Shown here in pieces: positions 44,866 through 53,070 of a stretch of 64,000 nt of DNA (position 1 is its first letter; every line of letters begins with the position of its first letter). The position numbers and the translations under genes were made by a program. The stretch covers positions 124,001-188,000 of the forward strand of contig KE159818.1 of NCBI GenBank assembly GCA_000403495.2, written 5' to 3'. Below the pieces are notes generated by a model, which ran no database searches, had not been told where the DNA came from, and was given only the letters and a program-made list of their open reading frames with translations. The DNA comes from Lachnospiraceae bacterium 10-1 (GTDB lineage: Bacteria; Bacillota; Clostridia; Lachnospirales; Lachnospiraceae).

Positions 44866-45046
44866 TTATAATTCAAGACTATTGGGATTCAAAAGAAAAT
44901 CCATAATATAATTTTCTTCCTGCTGTCCGCCATACTCATATTAAGGGTTTTCCCAAAGAGCCTTGGCCTGGTAATCAATGTCACGCTGTCTTCTGCATCC
45001 CACCATTCACGTATAAATGAAGTTTTATCAACATAAAAGTAATCAT
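44866..45046 (-). pseudogene. Relic of an AAA-ATPase-like (PF09820 type) gene
   Basis: Reading the minus strand from 45046 gives DYFYVDKTSFIREWWD, then AEDSVTLITRPRLFGKTLNMSM, almost identical to the start of the large AAA-ATPase-like family with a C-terminal PD-(D/E)XK-type domain that is common in Lachnospiraceae (written here in two pieces). The rest of that protein, about 450 residues, is missing. After MSM the sequence switches frame to EYGGQQEENYIMDFLLNPNS and a stop at 44866-44868. No start codon precedes the relic. It is an internally deleted remnant, about 60 codons. Confidence 0.75.
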
Positions 45047-45197
45047 TTTTTTATTGTCTCAAAACCCTGATGCCACAGCTATTTTTATTATAAGTGCTCT
45101 TTCATAAAAGCACAATTATTTTGTATTATCCACAGCTTTTTGCTAAAATAAAAATAGATTTCTAATGTTTTTGACTATAAAAAGAAGGGCATTCACT
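45047..45197. other. Intergenic region upstream of vanW
   Basis: AT-rich. It holds a hairpin GTGCTCTTT / AAAAGCAC near 45093-45115 (one mismatch, T-rich tail on the plus strand), an isolated exact DnaA box TTATCCACA at 45126-45134, and the ribosome site AGAAGGG for vanW. No convincing promoter hexamer pair was found. Confidence 0.5.
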
Positions 45198-46043
45198 ATG
45201 AAAAATAACAAAAGCACGAAACCTGGTTCTATTCCAAAACCTGTAAAGCGTTCCGCCTTAAGAAACAGGCTGGGGCTTATTTATTATAGCTTTTTAAGGC
45301 ATATGCTTTGGCTTACCATGCGCAGCCAGTTTGCTGCTGCCAGACAATCCGATCCCCTTTCTTATCTTTACTTTACACATAAGACGCCCCTTCTTCGAAA
45401 ATTGAAAGACGTTGATATGTGGATGCAGCACAATAAAATTATCAATTTAAAACTTGCTGTTGTCAAATTAAACGGATTACTCCTTCCTCCGGGCAAGGTA
45501 TTCAGCTATTGGAAGCTGATCGGCAAACCCTCCAAAAGAAAAGGATATGTGGACGGCATGGTTCTTAAATCCGGCACCTTTCACACCGGAACAGGCGGCG
45601 GGTTGTGCCAGCTTTCCAATTTAATCTTCTGGATGACCATACATACCCCTCTTACCGTAACAGAACGCCACAGACACAGTTATGATGTGTTTCCTGACTC
45701 CAACAGAACGCAGCCTTTTGGCAGCGGCGCTACCTGCTTTTATCCTCATGGGGATTTGATGATTAGAAATAATACCCAGGACACCTACCAGCTTTTGGTC
45801 TGGGTGGATAATGAATATCTTCATGGACAATGGCGTGTGTCCTCCAGACCGGAGTACCGCTATGAAATTCTTGAGAAAAATCATGAAATGAAAAGTGAGT
45901 TTTGGGGCGGTTACAGCAGACATAATGAATTGTACCAGCAGCAGTTTGATCTGGAAAATAACCTGCTGAATGAACAGCTTATAGTGCAGAATTCCGCCAT
46001 TATGATGTATGAACCTTTTATAGATGTGCACCCAGAGCAGTAA
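45198..46043 (+). CDS. VanW-family protein
   Basis: A 281-residue protein of the VanW family, named after a gene found in some glycopeptide-resistance clusters. Its biochemical role is unknown. Diagnostic parts are LPPGKVFSYWKLIGKPSKRKGY, GGGLCQLSNLIFWM and ERHRHSYDVFPDSNRTQPFG. No other van gene is nearby, so it is not evidence for resistance. I start at the ATG at 45198 with AGAAGGG eight bases upstream rather than at 45165. It converges on the LysR regulator gene. Confidence 0.88.
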   Translation: MKNNKSTKPGSIPKPVKRSALRNRLGLIYYSFLRHMLWLTMRSQFAAARQSDPLSYLYFTHKTPLLRKLKDVDMWMQHNKIINLKLAVVKLNGLLLPPGKVFSYWKLIGKPSKRKGYVDGMVLKSGTFHTGTGGGLCQLSNLIFWMTIHTPLTVTERHRHSYDVFPDSNRTQPFGSGATCFYPHGDLMIRNNTQDTYQLLVWVDNEYLHGQWRVSSRPEYRYEILEKNHEMKSEFWGGYSRHNELYQQQFDLENNLLNEQLIVQNSAIMMYEPFIDVHPEQ

Positions 46044-46120
46044 TTTGAGGGCAACCCTGTCCGTTATTGGCGAAGCATTTGGAACAGAAACCACTATGCT
46101 GTAGAAAATAATGTAATTTG

Positions 46121-47008
46121 CTATAAAAAATTTTCCATTTCTTTTTGCAGTTGTTGGAGAAAAGTATCGGAAGCTCTCGAAAGAACCTGATATTTTTTCC
46201 AGACAATGCAAAGTTCCGCCTCTAATGCAGGAAAAAGCGGCTTGAAGCATAAATTGCTGTCCCCTGTCGTGTTAATCAGCTTGTCCAATGCAATCACATA
46301 TCCAAAACCCTTTTTGACAAATTGTGCGGCATTATAAATCAAATCATAGGTTGCAACAACATTGAGTTTGGAAATATCAGACCTTAACCAGCGGAACATT
46401 TCCGTATTGATTGAGGTCTGGTGGGATACAATCAGGGGTTTATCCCACAAATCTTCCGCACAGATTGTTTCCTTTTTCGCTAACGGACTGTCTTTTCTCA
46501 TCAATACGCCCCATAAGTCTTTTTGTGAAAGTTTAAGGTAATCATATTTGCTGATGTCTGCCTCACCAACCAGCAATCCGAAGTCGATTAATCCCTTGTC
46601 CAGTTTTTCCATAACACGCTCTGCATCGCCGCTGTAAATGTGGTAATGAATGAGAGGATGTTTTTTCTGTAAATCCTGTGCTGCCTGTGCTAAAAAAGAA
46701 ATACTTTCGGTTTCTCCGCAGCCGATATAAATATCGCCGCCAATGTTCTCACTTGAAGATGCCAGTTCCGCCTTTGTCTTTTCCATTAAATCAACTAATT
46801 CTTCTGCGCGTTTGCGCAGCAGCATTCCGTCCTCAGTCAGTGTGACTTTTTTATTTCCGCGAATAAATAGCTGTTTCCCTAATTCTTCTTCCAAATCTTT
46901 TAACTGTCTGGAAAGCGGCGGCTGTGTCATGCGCAGAGCTTCCGCTGCCTTTGTTATGCTTTCTTCCCTTGCAACTGCAAGGAAATACTGTAATACTCGA
47001 ATATCCAA
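46121..47008 (-). CDS. LysR-family transcriptional regulator
   Basis: A 295-residue LysR-type regulator. The winged helix occupies residues 1-60 (LQYFLAVAREESITKAAEAL, then PPLSRQLKDLEEELGKQLF), and the remainder is a periplasmic-binding-like effector domain. It starts at TTG (47008) with GGGAGG nine bases upstream. It is divergent from the redox operon beginning at 47217, and an LTTR-type dyad sits between them at 47072-47090, so it most likely activates that operon and represses itself. The effector is unknown. Confidence 0.92.
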   Translation of the reverse strand: MDIRVLQYFLAVAREESITKAAEALRMTQPPLSRQLKDLEEELGKQLFIRGNKKVTLTEDGMLLRKRAEELVDLMEKTKAELASSSENIGGDIYIGCGETESISFLAQAAQDLQKKHPLIHYHIYSGDAERVMEKLDKGLIDFGLLVGEADISKYDYLKLSQKDLWGVLMRKDSPLAKKETICAEDLWDKPLIVSHQTSINTEMFRWLRSDISKLNVVATYDLIYNAAQFVKKGFGYVIALDKLINTTGDSNLCFKPLFPALEAELCIVWKKYQVLSRASDTFLQQLQKEMENFL

Positions 47009-47071
47009 GTGTAAAACCTCCCTGTTTCTGTTGTTGCCTTTACAATAGCAGAAAAATCCATACTTTTCAAG

Positions 47072-47126
47072 TATAGAACACTATTCTATATATGTATTTG
47101 ATATTACATATAAAAGCCACTATGAT
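47072..47126 (+). promoter_or_regulatory. LysR operator and promoter of the redox operon
   Basis: A perfect dyad TATAGAACACTATTCTATA (47072-47090; 7-bp arms, 5-bp centre, containing T-N11-A) is followed by -35 TTGATA (47098-47103), 17-bp spacer and -10 TATGAT (47121-47126). The operator directly abuts the -35, the classic layout for LysR activation. A 9-codon frame (47148-47177) with its own GGAGG lies between this promoter and the first structural gene. Confidence 0.75.
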
Positions 47127-47216
47127 AATAACTGGAGGTGGATTGTTATGACTGATATGGAAAATAAAGTAATCTAAGTGTATATAAAAAATGAAAGAGA
47201 ATAGGAGGATTTGCAG

Positions 47217-48161
47217 ATGAGTACAGTAATACCGAAAATTGCATTAGGAGCCTGGTCTTGGGGTGCGGGAGCAGCCGGAGGGGATCAGGTATTTGGGAAC
47301 CATTTATTCGAGGAAGAATTGAAGCCTGTGTTTGAAAAAGCAATGGAGTGTGGGCTGAACCTGTGGGACACGGCAGCGGTTTACGGAGAAGGGACTTCTG
47401 AACGTATTCTCGGTAATTTTGTAAAAGATGTGCGCCGGGACAGCGTTATCCTTTCCACAAAATTCACGCCGCAGATAGCCGGTAATTCGCCGGATGCCAT
47501 GCAGAAAATGATTGACGGCAGCAAAGAACGTCTGCATATCGATGTGATTGATGTCTACTGGATACACAATCCGATGGATGCCCCAAAATGGACACCGGAT
47601 TTAATCCCTCTGGCAAAAAGCGGACAGATTAAAACAATCGGCGTCTCCAACCACAACCTTGCAGAGATAAAAAGGGCAAATGAAATCCTTGCTGCGGAAG
47701 GCTTGAAAGTTTCTGCGGTGCAGAACCATTACAGTCTGTTACACCGTTCTTCGGAGCGTGCAGGTATCCTTGATTACTGTAAAGAGAATGAAATTACATT
47801 CTATTCCTACATGGTATTGGAACAGGGGGTGCTTACCGGACGGTACAGTGAGGAAAATCCATTCCCGGAGGGAACCGGGAGGGGAGAGGCTTATAACCCG
47901 CATCTGAAAGAACTGACGACATTGATTGATGAACTGAAAATTATAGGTACACGTTTTGATGCCAGTCCTGCACAGGTTGCAACGGCATGGGCGATTGCAA
48001 AAGGCACGCTCCCGATTATCGGAGTAACGAAGGTAAACCAAGTTGAGGAGGCGGCAAAGGCGGCACAAATTGAGCTGACTGCTGACGAGATCAGCCGCCT
48101 GGAGAGGCTTGGCGATGAAACAGGTGTCCATACACTTCGGGAGTGGGAAAAGGAGATGTAG
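47217..48161 (+). CDS. Aldo/keto reductase (cytoplasmic)
   Basis: A 314-residue NAD(P)H-dependent oxidoreductase. The catalytic tetrad is visible: Asp and Tyr in LWDTAAVYGEGTSE, Lys in ILSTKFTP and His in YWIHNPMD. GVTKVNQVEEAAKA near the end is the cofactor-binding segment. I start at the ATG at 47217 with AGGAGG eight bases upstream; an in-frame TTG at 47211 is less well placed. There is no signal peptide, unlike the second aldo/keto reductase in this operon. The natural substrate is unknown. It is the first gene under the putative LysR-controlled promoter. Confidence 0.92.
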   Translation: MSTVIPKIALGAWSWGAGAAGGDQVFGNHLFEEELKPVFEKAMECGLNLWDTAAVYGEGTSERILGNFVKDVRRDSVILSTKFTPQIAGNSPDAMQKMIDGSKERLHIDVIDVYWIHNPMDAPKWTPDLIPLAKSGQIKTIGVSNHNLAEIKRANEILAAEGLKVSAVQNHYSLLHRSSERAGILDYCKENEITFYSYMVLEQGVLTGRYSEENPFPEGTGRGEAYNPHLKELTTLIDELKIIGTRFDASPAQVATAWAIAKGTLPIIGVTKVNQVEEAAKAAQIELTADEISRLERLGDETGVHTLREWEKEM

Positions 48162-48164
48162 ACC

Positions 48165-48782
48165 GTGACAGTGAAAGAAGTGATAGATGGATTTCGGGAA
48201 GGGGCAGAAGAAAATGCCGAACGTAATGCTTATGCAAATGTACTTTTTCAGGAGGCTGTCCAGATTGGTATGGAATTGAATAACCAGTATCATACCCCGG
48301 AAGAGCTTCGGGAGATCATGGGGCGGCTGACGGGGAAAAAGATTGATGATACCTTTCGTCTGTTTCCACCGTTTTATACAGACTTTGGGAAAAATATTAC
48401 AATCGGAAAAGATGTATTCATCAATTCCGGCTGCCATTTTCAGGATCAGGGGGGTATTGAGATCGGGGACGGCACATTGATTGGGCATAATGTGGTGCTG
48501 GCAACCATCAACCATGACCTGAACCCAAAAGAAAACCGGAAAAATCATTATGCGCCGATTAAGATTGGCGCTCATGTATGGATTGGCTCTAACGCAACCA
48601 TACTGCCGGGAGTGACAATCGGCGATTGGGCAGTGGTTGCGGCTGGAACAGTCGTTACACAGAATGTTCCTGCCATGACGGTAGTGGGAGGTGTTCCGGC
48701 GAAAGTGCTGAAAGTGGTGAAGGAATTTCCTGGGGCAATTCCTTCAGAAGAAAAGGAGGAACGATATGAAACGGCTGTTTAA
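48165..48782 (+). CDS. Sugar O-acetyltransferase-like protein (hexapeptide repeat)
   Basis: A 205-residue acetyltransferase of the maltose/galactoside O-acetyltransferase group. The left-handed beta-helix begins near IGKDVFINSGCHFQDQ and includes the catalytic His in ATINHDLNPKEN, then KIGAHVWIGSNATILPGVTIGD in pieces and VVGGVPAKVLK. It starts with GTG (48165), with AAAGGAG about nine bases upstream, 3 bp after the reductase stop. The 3' end overlaps the next gene by 17 bp. The acceptor is unknown; in this redox operon it may modify a thiol or sugar carrier, but that is speculation. Confidence 0.87.
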   Translation: MTVKEVIDGFREGAEENAERNAYANVLFQEAVQIGMELNNQYHTPEELREIMGRLTGKKIDDTFRLFPPFYTDFGKNITIGKDVFINSGCHFQDQGGIEIGDGTLIGHNVVLATINHDLNPKENRKNHYAPIKIGAHVWIGSNATILPGVTIGDWAVVAAGTVVTQNVPAMTVVGGVPAKVLKVVKEFPGAIPSEEKEERYETAV

Positions 48783-49725
48783 TCTTATACTTGCTTGCCT
48801 GCTTATCGTTTCGCTATCAGCCTGTGGCAAACAGGCAGAAACGGAAAATGATATGACTGGCGGGCAGGAACAGCAGACACAGGGAGGTGGCAATACAGTG
48901 ACGGGAGATATTTCTTTTAACTTTGAAACAAAGACGGTTTTATTGAACAGTGGGTATGAAATGCCCATATATGGGATTGGCACATACAGCCTGACCGGGG
49001 ATACTTGTGTGGAGTCTGTCACAGTGGCATTAAACAACGGCGTCCGCCTGATTGATACTGCCTATATGTACCATAACGAGGAAAGTGTGGGAGAGGCTGT
49101 CAGGAACTCTGATATACCGAGGGAGGAAATCTTTGTCATTACAAAGCTGTACCCGAACCAGTTTGACCATCCGGAAGCAGCAATTGAGGAGGCACTTGCC
49201 AAATTAGATATAGATTACATTGACATGATGCTGCTCCACCACCCCGGAACAGGCGATGTGGAGGCTTACCTTGCAATGGAAAAAGCGGTTGCAGACGGCA
49301 AAATCCGCTCCCTTGGTTTATCAAACTGGTATGTGGAAGAACTGGAGGAATTTTTACCGCAGATAAACATTACCCCGGCTCTGGTGCAGAATGAAATACA
49401 CCCGTATTATCAGGAGAACGATGTAATCCCATACATTCACAGTCTTGGAATTGTGGTGCAGGGCTGGTATCCGCTTGGCGGCAGGGGATATACGGCAGAG
49501 CTGCTTGGAAATGAGATAATTTCCGAAATTGCAACGGCACATGGAAAATCATCGGCGCAGGTTATTCTTCGGTGGAATCTGCAAAAGGGTGTCGTAGTCA
49601 TTCCCGGCTCCAGCAATCCCGATCATATTCAGGAAAACACGGAATTCTTTGATTTTGAATTGACGGAGGAGGAAATGGAGCGTATGGGTGCCCTTGACCG
49701 TGGCGAGAAACATGATTGGTACTAA
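48766..49725 (+). CDS. Aldo/keto reductase predicted to be a lipoprotein
   Basis: A 319-residue aldo/keto reductase with an N-terminal lipoprotein signal (MKRLFNLILACLLIVSLSAC, lipobox LSAC) and a 30-residue Gln/Gly-rich linker before the catalytic domain. The tetrad is intact: Asp and Tyr in LIDTAYMYHNEES, Lys in FVITKLYP, His in LLHHPGTGD. These enzymes need NAD(P)H, which is not expected outside the membrane, so the export signal is puzzling. The start codon has AAAGGAGG upstream and lies inside the previous gene. It is followed 26 bp later by an Fe-S flavoprotein gene and then a second exported redox protein. Confidence 0.87.
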   Translation: MKRLFNLILACLLIVSLSACGKQAETENDMTGGQEQQTQGGGNTVTGDISFNFETKTVLLNSGYEMPIYGIGTYSLTGDTCVESVTVALNNGVRLIDTAYMYHNEESVGEAVRNSDIPREEIFVITKLYPNQFDHPEAAIEEALAKLDIDYIDMMLLHHPGTGDVEAYLAMEKAVADGKIRSLGLSNWYVEELEEFLPQINITPALVQNEIHPYYQENDVIPYIHSLGIVVQGWYPLGGRGYTAELLGNEIISEIATAHGKSSAQVILRWNLQKGVVVIPGSSNPDHIQENTEFFDFELTEEEMERMGALDRGEKHDWY

Positions 49726-49751
49726 AAAATTTTGTAAAGTGGAGGTAGTAT

Positions 49752-50339
49752 ATGAAAGTTTTAGCGATTAACGGCAGCACAAGAAAGGACGGAAACACAG
49801 CAATCCTAATCAATACAGTATTTGAGGAACTGCACAAGGCAGGAATTGAAACGGAGATGGTGCAGCTTTCTGGAAAAATCATTGAACCCTGCAAGGCTTG
49901 CCTAGCTTGCGGCGGGAGAAAAAACTGCGTGCATAATAAGGATATGTTTCAGGAAATTTTCGAGAAGATGACACAGGCTGATGGGATCATTCTCGGATCA
50001 CCGGTTTATACGGGAAATATTTCTGCGAATATGCAGGCATTTTTAGAACGGGCATCAGTAGTAACCGATATGAATCGGAATGAAAATCTGTTTCAGCACA
50101 AAGTTGGTGCGGCTGTTACGGCTGCACGCAGAGGAGGCGCACTTACTACCCTTGATGCAATGTATCATTTCTTTATGCTGCAAAATATGTTTGTGGTTGG
50201 TTCCTCTTATTGGGCGATTGGCTACGGGCAAATACCGGGAGATGTCCAGAAAGACGAGGAAGGTCTTGATACAATGAGAAATCTTGGTCAGAATATGGCA
50301 TATTTGTTGAAGGCACTGGAAGAAAGGCGGAATGGGTAA
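49752..50339 (+). CDS. Flavodoxin-fold NAD(P)H-dependent / iron-sulfur flavoprotein
   Basis: A 195-residue cytoplasmic flavoprotein. INGSTRKDGNT binds FMN phosphate; the cysteine motif CKACLACGGRKNC (C-x2-C-x2-C-x5-C) is that of the iron-sulfur flavoprotein family, which passes electrons between ferredoxin-like carriers and acceptors. GSPVYTGNISANMQAFLERA is the conserved flavodoxin loop, here 20 residues. There is no signal peptide. It could supply electrons for the exported partners. The stop overlaps the next start by one base (TAATG), so synthesis is coupled. Confidence 0.9.
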   Translation: MKVLAINGSTRKDGNTAILINTVFEELHKAGIETEMVQLSGKIIEPCKACLACGGRKNCVHNKDMFQEIFEKMTQADGIILGSPVYTGNISANMQAFLERASVVTDMNRNENLFQHKVGAAVTAARRGGALTTLDAMYHFFMLQNMFVVGSSYWAIGYGQIPGDVQKDEEGLDTMRNLGQNMAYLLKALEERRNG

Positions 50340-50962
50340 TGAGGAAAATCGTTAGTCTGTTGCTTTCTTTTGGGATGATTTTTGCTTTGGCAGCCTGCAG
50401 TCAGTCTGCTGCATCTGAAAAGCAGGAGCAAATACAGTCTGCCGTGCAGAAAACAGAGGAACAGGAGGCAGATGTGAGTACAAAAACATTGGTTGTATAT
50501 TTTTCATGTACGGGAACAACAAAGCAATTGGCAGAATATGCTGCGGAAATTCTGGGAGCGGATCTTTATGAGATTGTTCCTGAAGATCTATATACGGAGG
50601 CAGACTTGGCATATTATACAAATGGCCGGGCAGATCAAGAGCAAAATGACTCGAATGTGCGCCCGGCGATTTCCGGCGGTGTGGAGAATATGAACGAATA
50701 TAATACCATAATTCTCGGTTATCCGATTTGGCACGGTCAGGCTCCCCGTATTATCAGTACATTTTTAGAGAGCTATGATTTTTCCGGGAAAACAATAGTA
50801 CCGTTCTGTACTTCCCATAGCAGTGGGATTGGTTCCAGTGCAGATAATCTACATGTTTTATGTGCTGATTCCACATTGTGGATGGAGGGAAGGCGATTTG
50901 AATCCGGTACTTCAAAAGAGGCAATGGAGGAATGGCTTAACCATACTGACATTTCAAATTAA
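50339..50962 (+). CDS. Flavodoxin predicted to be a lipoprotein
   Basis: A 207-residue protein with a lipoprotein signal (MRKIVSLLLSFGMIFALAAC, lipobox LAAC), a polar linker of about 30 residues and a flavodoxin domain. The FMN-phosphate loop is YFSCTGTTKQLAE, a long-chain type of flavodoxin close to those annotated as flavodoxin_4; GYPIWHGQAPRIISTFLE and PFCTSHSSGIGSS follow. It would hold FMN on the outer face of the membrane, possibly as an extracellular electron carrier. It starts at ATG 50339 in a TAATG overlap with the flavoprotein gene. A terminator follows at 51022-51061. Confidence 0.88.
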   Translation: MRKIVSLLLSFGMIFALAACSQSAASEKQEQIQSAVQKTEEQEADVSTKTLVVYFSCTGTTKQLAEYAAEILGADLYEIVPEDLYTEADLAYYTNGRADQEQNDSNVRPAISGGVENMNEYNTIILGYPIWHGQAPRIISTFLESYDFSGKTIVPFCTSHSSGIGSSADNLHVLCADSTLWMEGRRFESGTSKEAMEEWLNHTDISN

Positions 50963-51021
50963 AATTAGAGAGAGTCTCAATAAGCATAAATGAGAGATCA
51001 ATGTAGATAATGCAATAAACG

Positions 51022-51061
51022 AAAAAGACGGGTAAAGGCATCACCTTTCACTCGTCCTTTT
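51022..51061. terminator. Terminator between flavodoxin and PPK2-family genes
   Basis: A long imperfect stem (51022-51038 with 51044-51061; cores AAAGG/CCTTT and GACG/CGTC, one G-T pair and two single-base bulges) ends in AAAA / TTTT on both sides. It lies between convergent genes. The remaining bases of 50963-51113 show no gene. Confidence 0.75.
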
Positions 51062-51113
51062 CTACTCCCTGTATGGCAGCCAATTTTTTTAGTTACCTTG
51101 ATACTGTTTCAGG

Positions 51114-52583
51114 CTATTTCAAAACCTTTTCCAATTCTTCAATTACAATCTTTAGGGCTTTAATCCTTGCATATTTTTTATCCACTGATTCCAGAATATG
51201 CCAAGGTGCATAGGTAGTGCTGGTCTTTTGAATCATTTCATTGACCGCCCCTTCATAGTCGTCCCATTTTTCCCTGTTGCGCCAGTCCTCATCTGTGATT
51301 TTCCATTGTTTACCCGGCGTATTCTGCCTGTCCGTAAAGCGGGCAAGCTGGGTATCCTTGTCTATATGCACCCAGAACTTAATGATAACAGCGCCCCAGT
51401 CATAAAGCTCTTTTTCAAATTCATTGATTTCATTATAGGCTCTCTTCCAGTCGTTTTCACTGCAAAAACCTTCCAGCCTTTCCACCATGACACGCCCGTA
51501 CCAGCTTCTGTCAAAAATAGTAACATGTCCTGTTTTTGGCAGTCTGGTCCAGAAACGCCACAAATAATGTCTTGCCTTTTCATGGGGTTCAGGACTTGCA
51601 ATGGGCTGCACTTCATACCCTCTTGGATCAAGTGCTCCTGTAATACGTTTGATATTACCGCCTTTTCCCGCTGCATCCCATCCTTCGTAGACAATGATCA
51701 CAGGCACCCGTTTTCTGTATAAACGGTTATGAAGCTCTCCCAAATGCTTTTGAAGTCTCTCAAGATCTTCCTTATATTCATCTTCCTCCATGCACTTATT
51801 CAAATCCACCTCTGAAAGCTTCGGCATCTTTACAAGAGGAAATACATTCTGCAAAAGAGGAACTGCAAGACTTCTGTTCTGCATTGCAATCTCAATTCCC
51901 TGGGTTAAAGTTTCCAGCATCTGCAGCTCTGCCCATTTTTTTGACTTGGAATCAATGATATACCAGGGAGCGGAAGGGGTATTGGTGTCCTCCATATACT
52001 GCCCGAATATCTCCTCGCATTTCTTGTAATGCTTATTCTGCCACCTATCATTTTCACTGACGCGCCATCTGGTATCTATATCCTTTTTCAGCTGGTCTAT
52101 TCGTTTTTTCTGTTCCTTTTCACTAATATGGAAAAAAAACTTCATTACCAGATACCCATTATCCGTCAGTTGTCTTTCAAATCTTCTAATACTGTCAATC
52201 CGCTGCTCATAGGTTTTTTTGTCCATCTTTTCATGAAGACGTTCTCTGGTAATTTCATCCATCCATCCGGAATCTAAAAGCATAAATTTACCAGCCTCCG
52301 GAAGCCTGGTAAAATACCTGCATAAAAATGGCTTCCTGCTCTCTTCCTCTGTAGGCTGATCCATAGTCGCCACCTTAAAAAATCTTGGATCAATATTTTG
52401 AATGATCTGACCTATAGTGCTTCCCTTGCCTGCTGTCCCCCATCCTTCCACAAGCACCAAAACAGGAACCTTGTGCTCTTTGATCTGCATCTGCTGATCC
52501 ATAAGCTTTTCCCTGGCGTTCTTTAAACGTTCCTTCAGCTCTTCTTCCTCTGGCTTTTCCGTAAAAACTATATTTTTCAGCAT
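51114..52583 (-). CDS. pap: Polyphosphate:AMP phosphotransferase (two PPK2 domains)
   Basis: A 489-residue protein of two fused PPK2-type kinase domains. It would make ADP from AMP using polyphosphate. Walker A loops are EGWGTAGKGS (residues 46-55) and EGWDAAGKGG (300-309). The second domain has the full FDRSWYGR motif and RFWTRLPKTG lid; in the first the equivalent stretch is LDSGWMDEI, so the N-terminal domain has probably lost catalysis, as proposed for some two-domain members. The ATG at 52583 is preceded by AAAGGGAAGG-type purines. It is a single-gene unit converging on the redox operon. Confidence 0.92.
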   Translation of the reverse strand: MLKNIVFTEKPEEEELKERLKNAREKLMDQQMQIKEHKVPVLVLVEGWGTAGKGSTIGQIIQNIDPRFFKVATMDQPTEEESRKPFLCRYFTRLPEAGKFMLLDSGWMDEITRERLHEKMDKKTYEQRIDSIRRFERQLTDNGYLVMKFFFHISEKEQKKRIDQLKKDIDTRWRVSENDRWQNKHYKKCEEIFGQYMEDTNTPSAPWYIIDSKSKKWAELQMLETLTQGIEIAMQNRSLAVPLLQNVFPLVKMPKLSEVDLNKCMEEDEYKEDLERLQKHLGELHNRLYRKRVPVIIVYEGWDAAGKGGNIKRITGALDPRGYEVQPIASPEPHEKARHYLWRFWTRLPKTGHVTIFDRSWYGRVMVERLEGFCSENDWKRAYNEINEFEKELYDWGAVIIKFWVHIDKDTQLARFTDRQNTPGKQWKITDEDWRNREKWDDYEGAVNEMIQKTSTTYAPWHILESVDKKYARIKALKIVIEELEKVLK

Positions 52584-52671
52584 AACACACCTTCCCTTTC
52601 TTCGCTCTATAATTCTATTTTATACCAACCATCCTTTTTTTCAAGCAAAGAAATTCTTTTTACTGAAAAGG

Positions 52672-52986
52672 TCAGGTCTGGGCATTACCACCGCTTGCAA
52701 AATTCAAATTCTTTCCTACTGCTGACAACATCTTTTCCATTTCTGTTTTCACATCTGTTTTTTTCCGTTCCCTGCTTTGGCTTTCCGCTTCCTTTTGCCC
52801 TTCCTCAGACTTACTTACACGTTCCTTACTCTTTTTCTCCTCTTTATCAAATGTTTCCATGTTCTGACCGTCAATCATCACCTGCATTTGATAAATGCCC
52901 TTTTTAATCCGTTTCTCCTCCTCTTTTCTCATTCTCACTTTCCCCTGTTGATTCTCCATAAACTGTCTCATGTCCCCTACCTGCAT
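52672..52986 (-). CDS. Hypothetical charged coiled-coil protein (104 aa)
   Basis: I do not recognise this protein. It is a 104-residue, very highly charged product (runs such as RKEEEKRIKK, KEEKKSKERVSKSEE) with predicted coiled-coil character, no membrane segment and a short apolar end (KMLSAVGKNLNF). I start at the ATG at 52986 with AAAGGGG about eight bases upstream; an in-frame GTG at 53031 would give 119 residues. It lies 88 bp upstream of the PPK2-family gene, same strand. The biased composition lowers confidence, but the start site and uninterrupted frame support a real gene. Confidence 0.5.
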   Translation of the reverse strand: MQVGDMRQFMENQQGKVRMRKEEEKRIKKGIYQMQVMIDGQNMETFDKEEKKSKERVSKSEEGQKEAESQSRERKKTDVKTEMEKMLSAVGKNLNFASGGNAQT

Positions 52987-53070
52987 ATCTATATTCCCCT
53001 TTCTTTTTCTTGTTTGAAAACGTGACGTCACTTCTTAAATCTGCCATAGTTACAGCAATTTCCTATAAAG

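Noticed and set aside
45126-45134. Exact DnaA box upstream of vanW
   Set aside because: A single 9-mer in AT-rich DNA is expected by chance at this scale and has no neighbours.
45198-46043. Glycopeptide-resistance locus because of vanW, ddl and murF
   Set aside because: VanW-family genes are widespread without resistance; ddl has the D-Ala-D-Ala type omega loop and no vanH, vanX or vanT gene is present.
45621-48575. Long minus-strand frames opposite vanW (209 codons) and opposite the reductase/acetyltransferase genes (278 codons)
   Set aside because: The plus-strand genes have clear family motifs and ribosome sites; the minus-strand translations show no recognisable motif.
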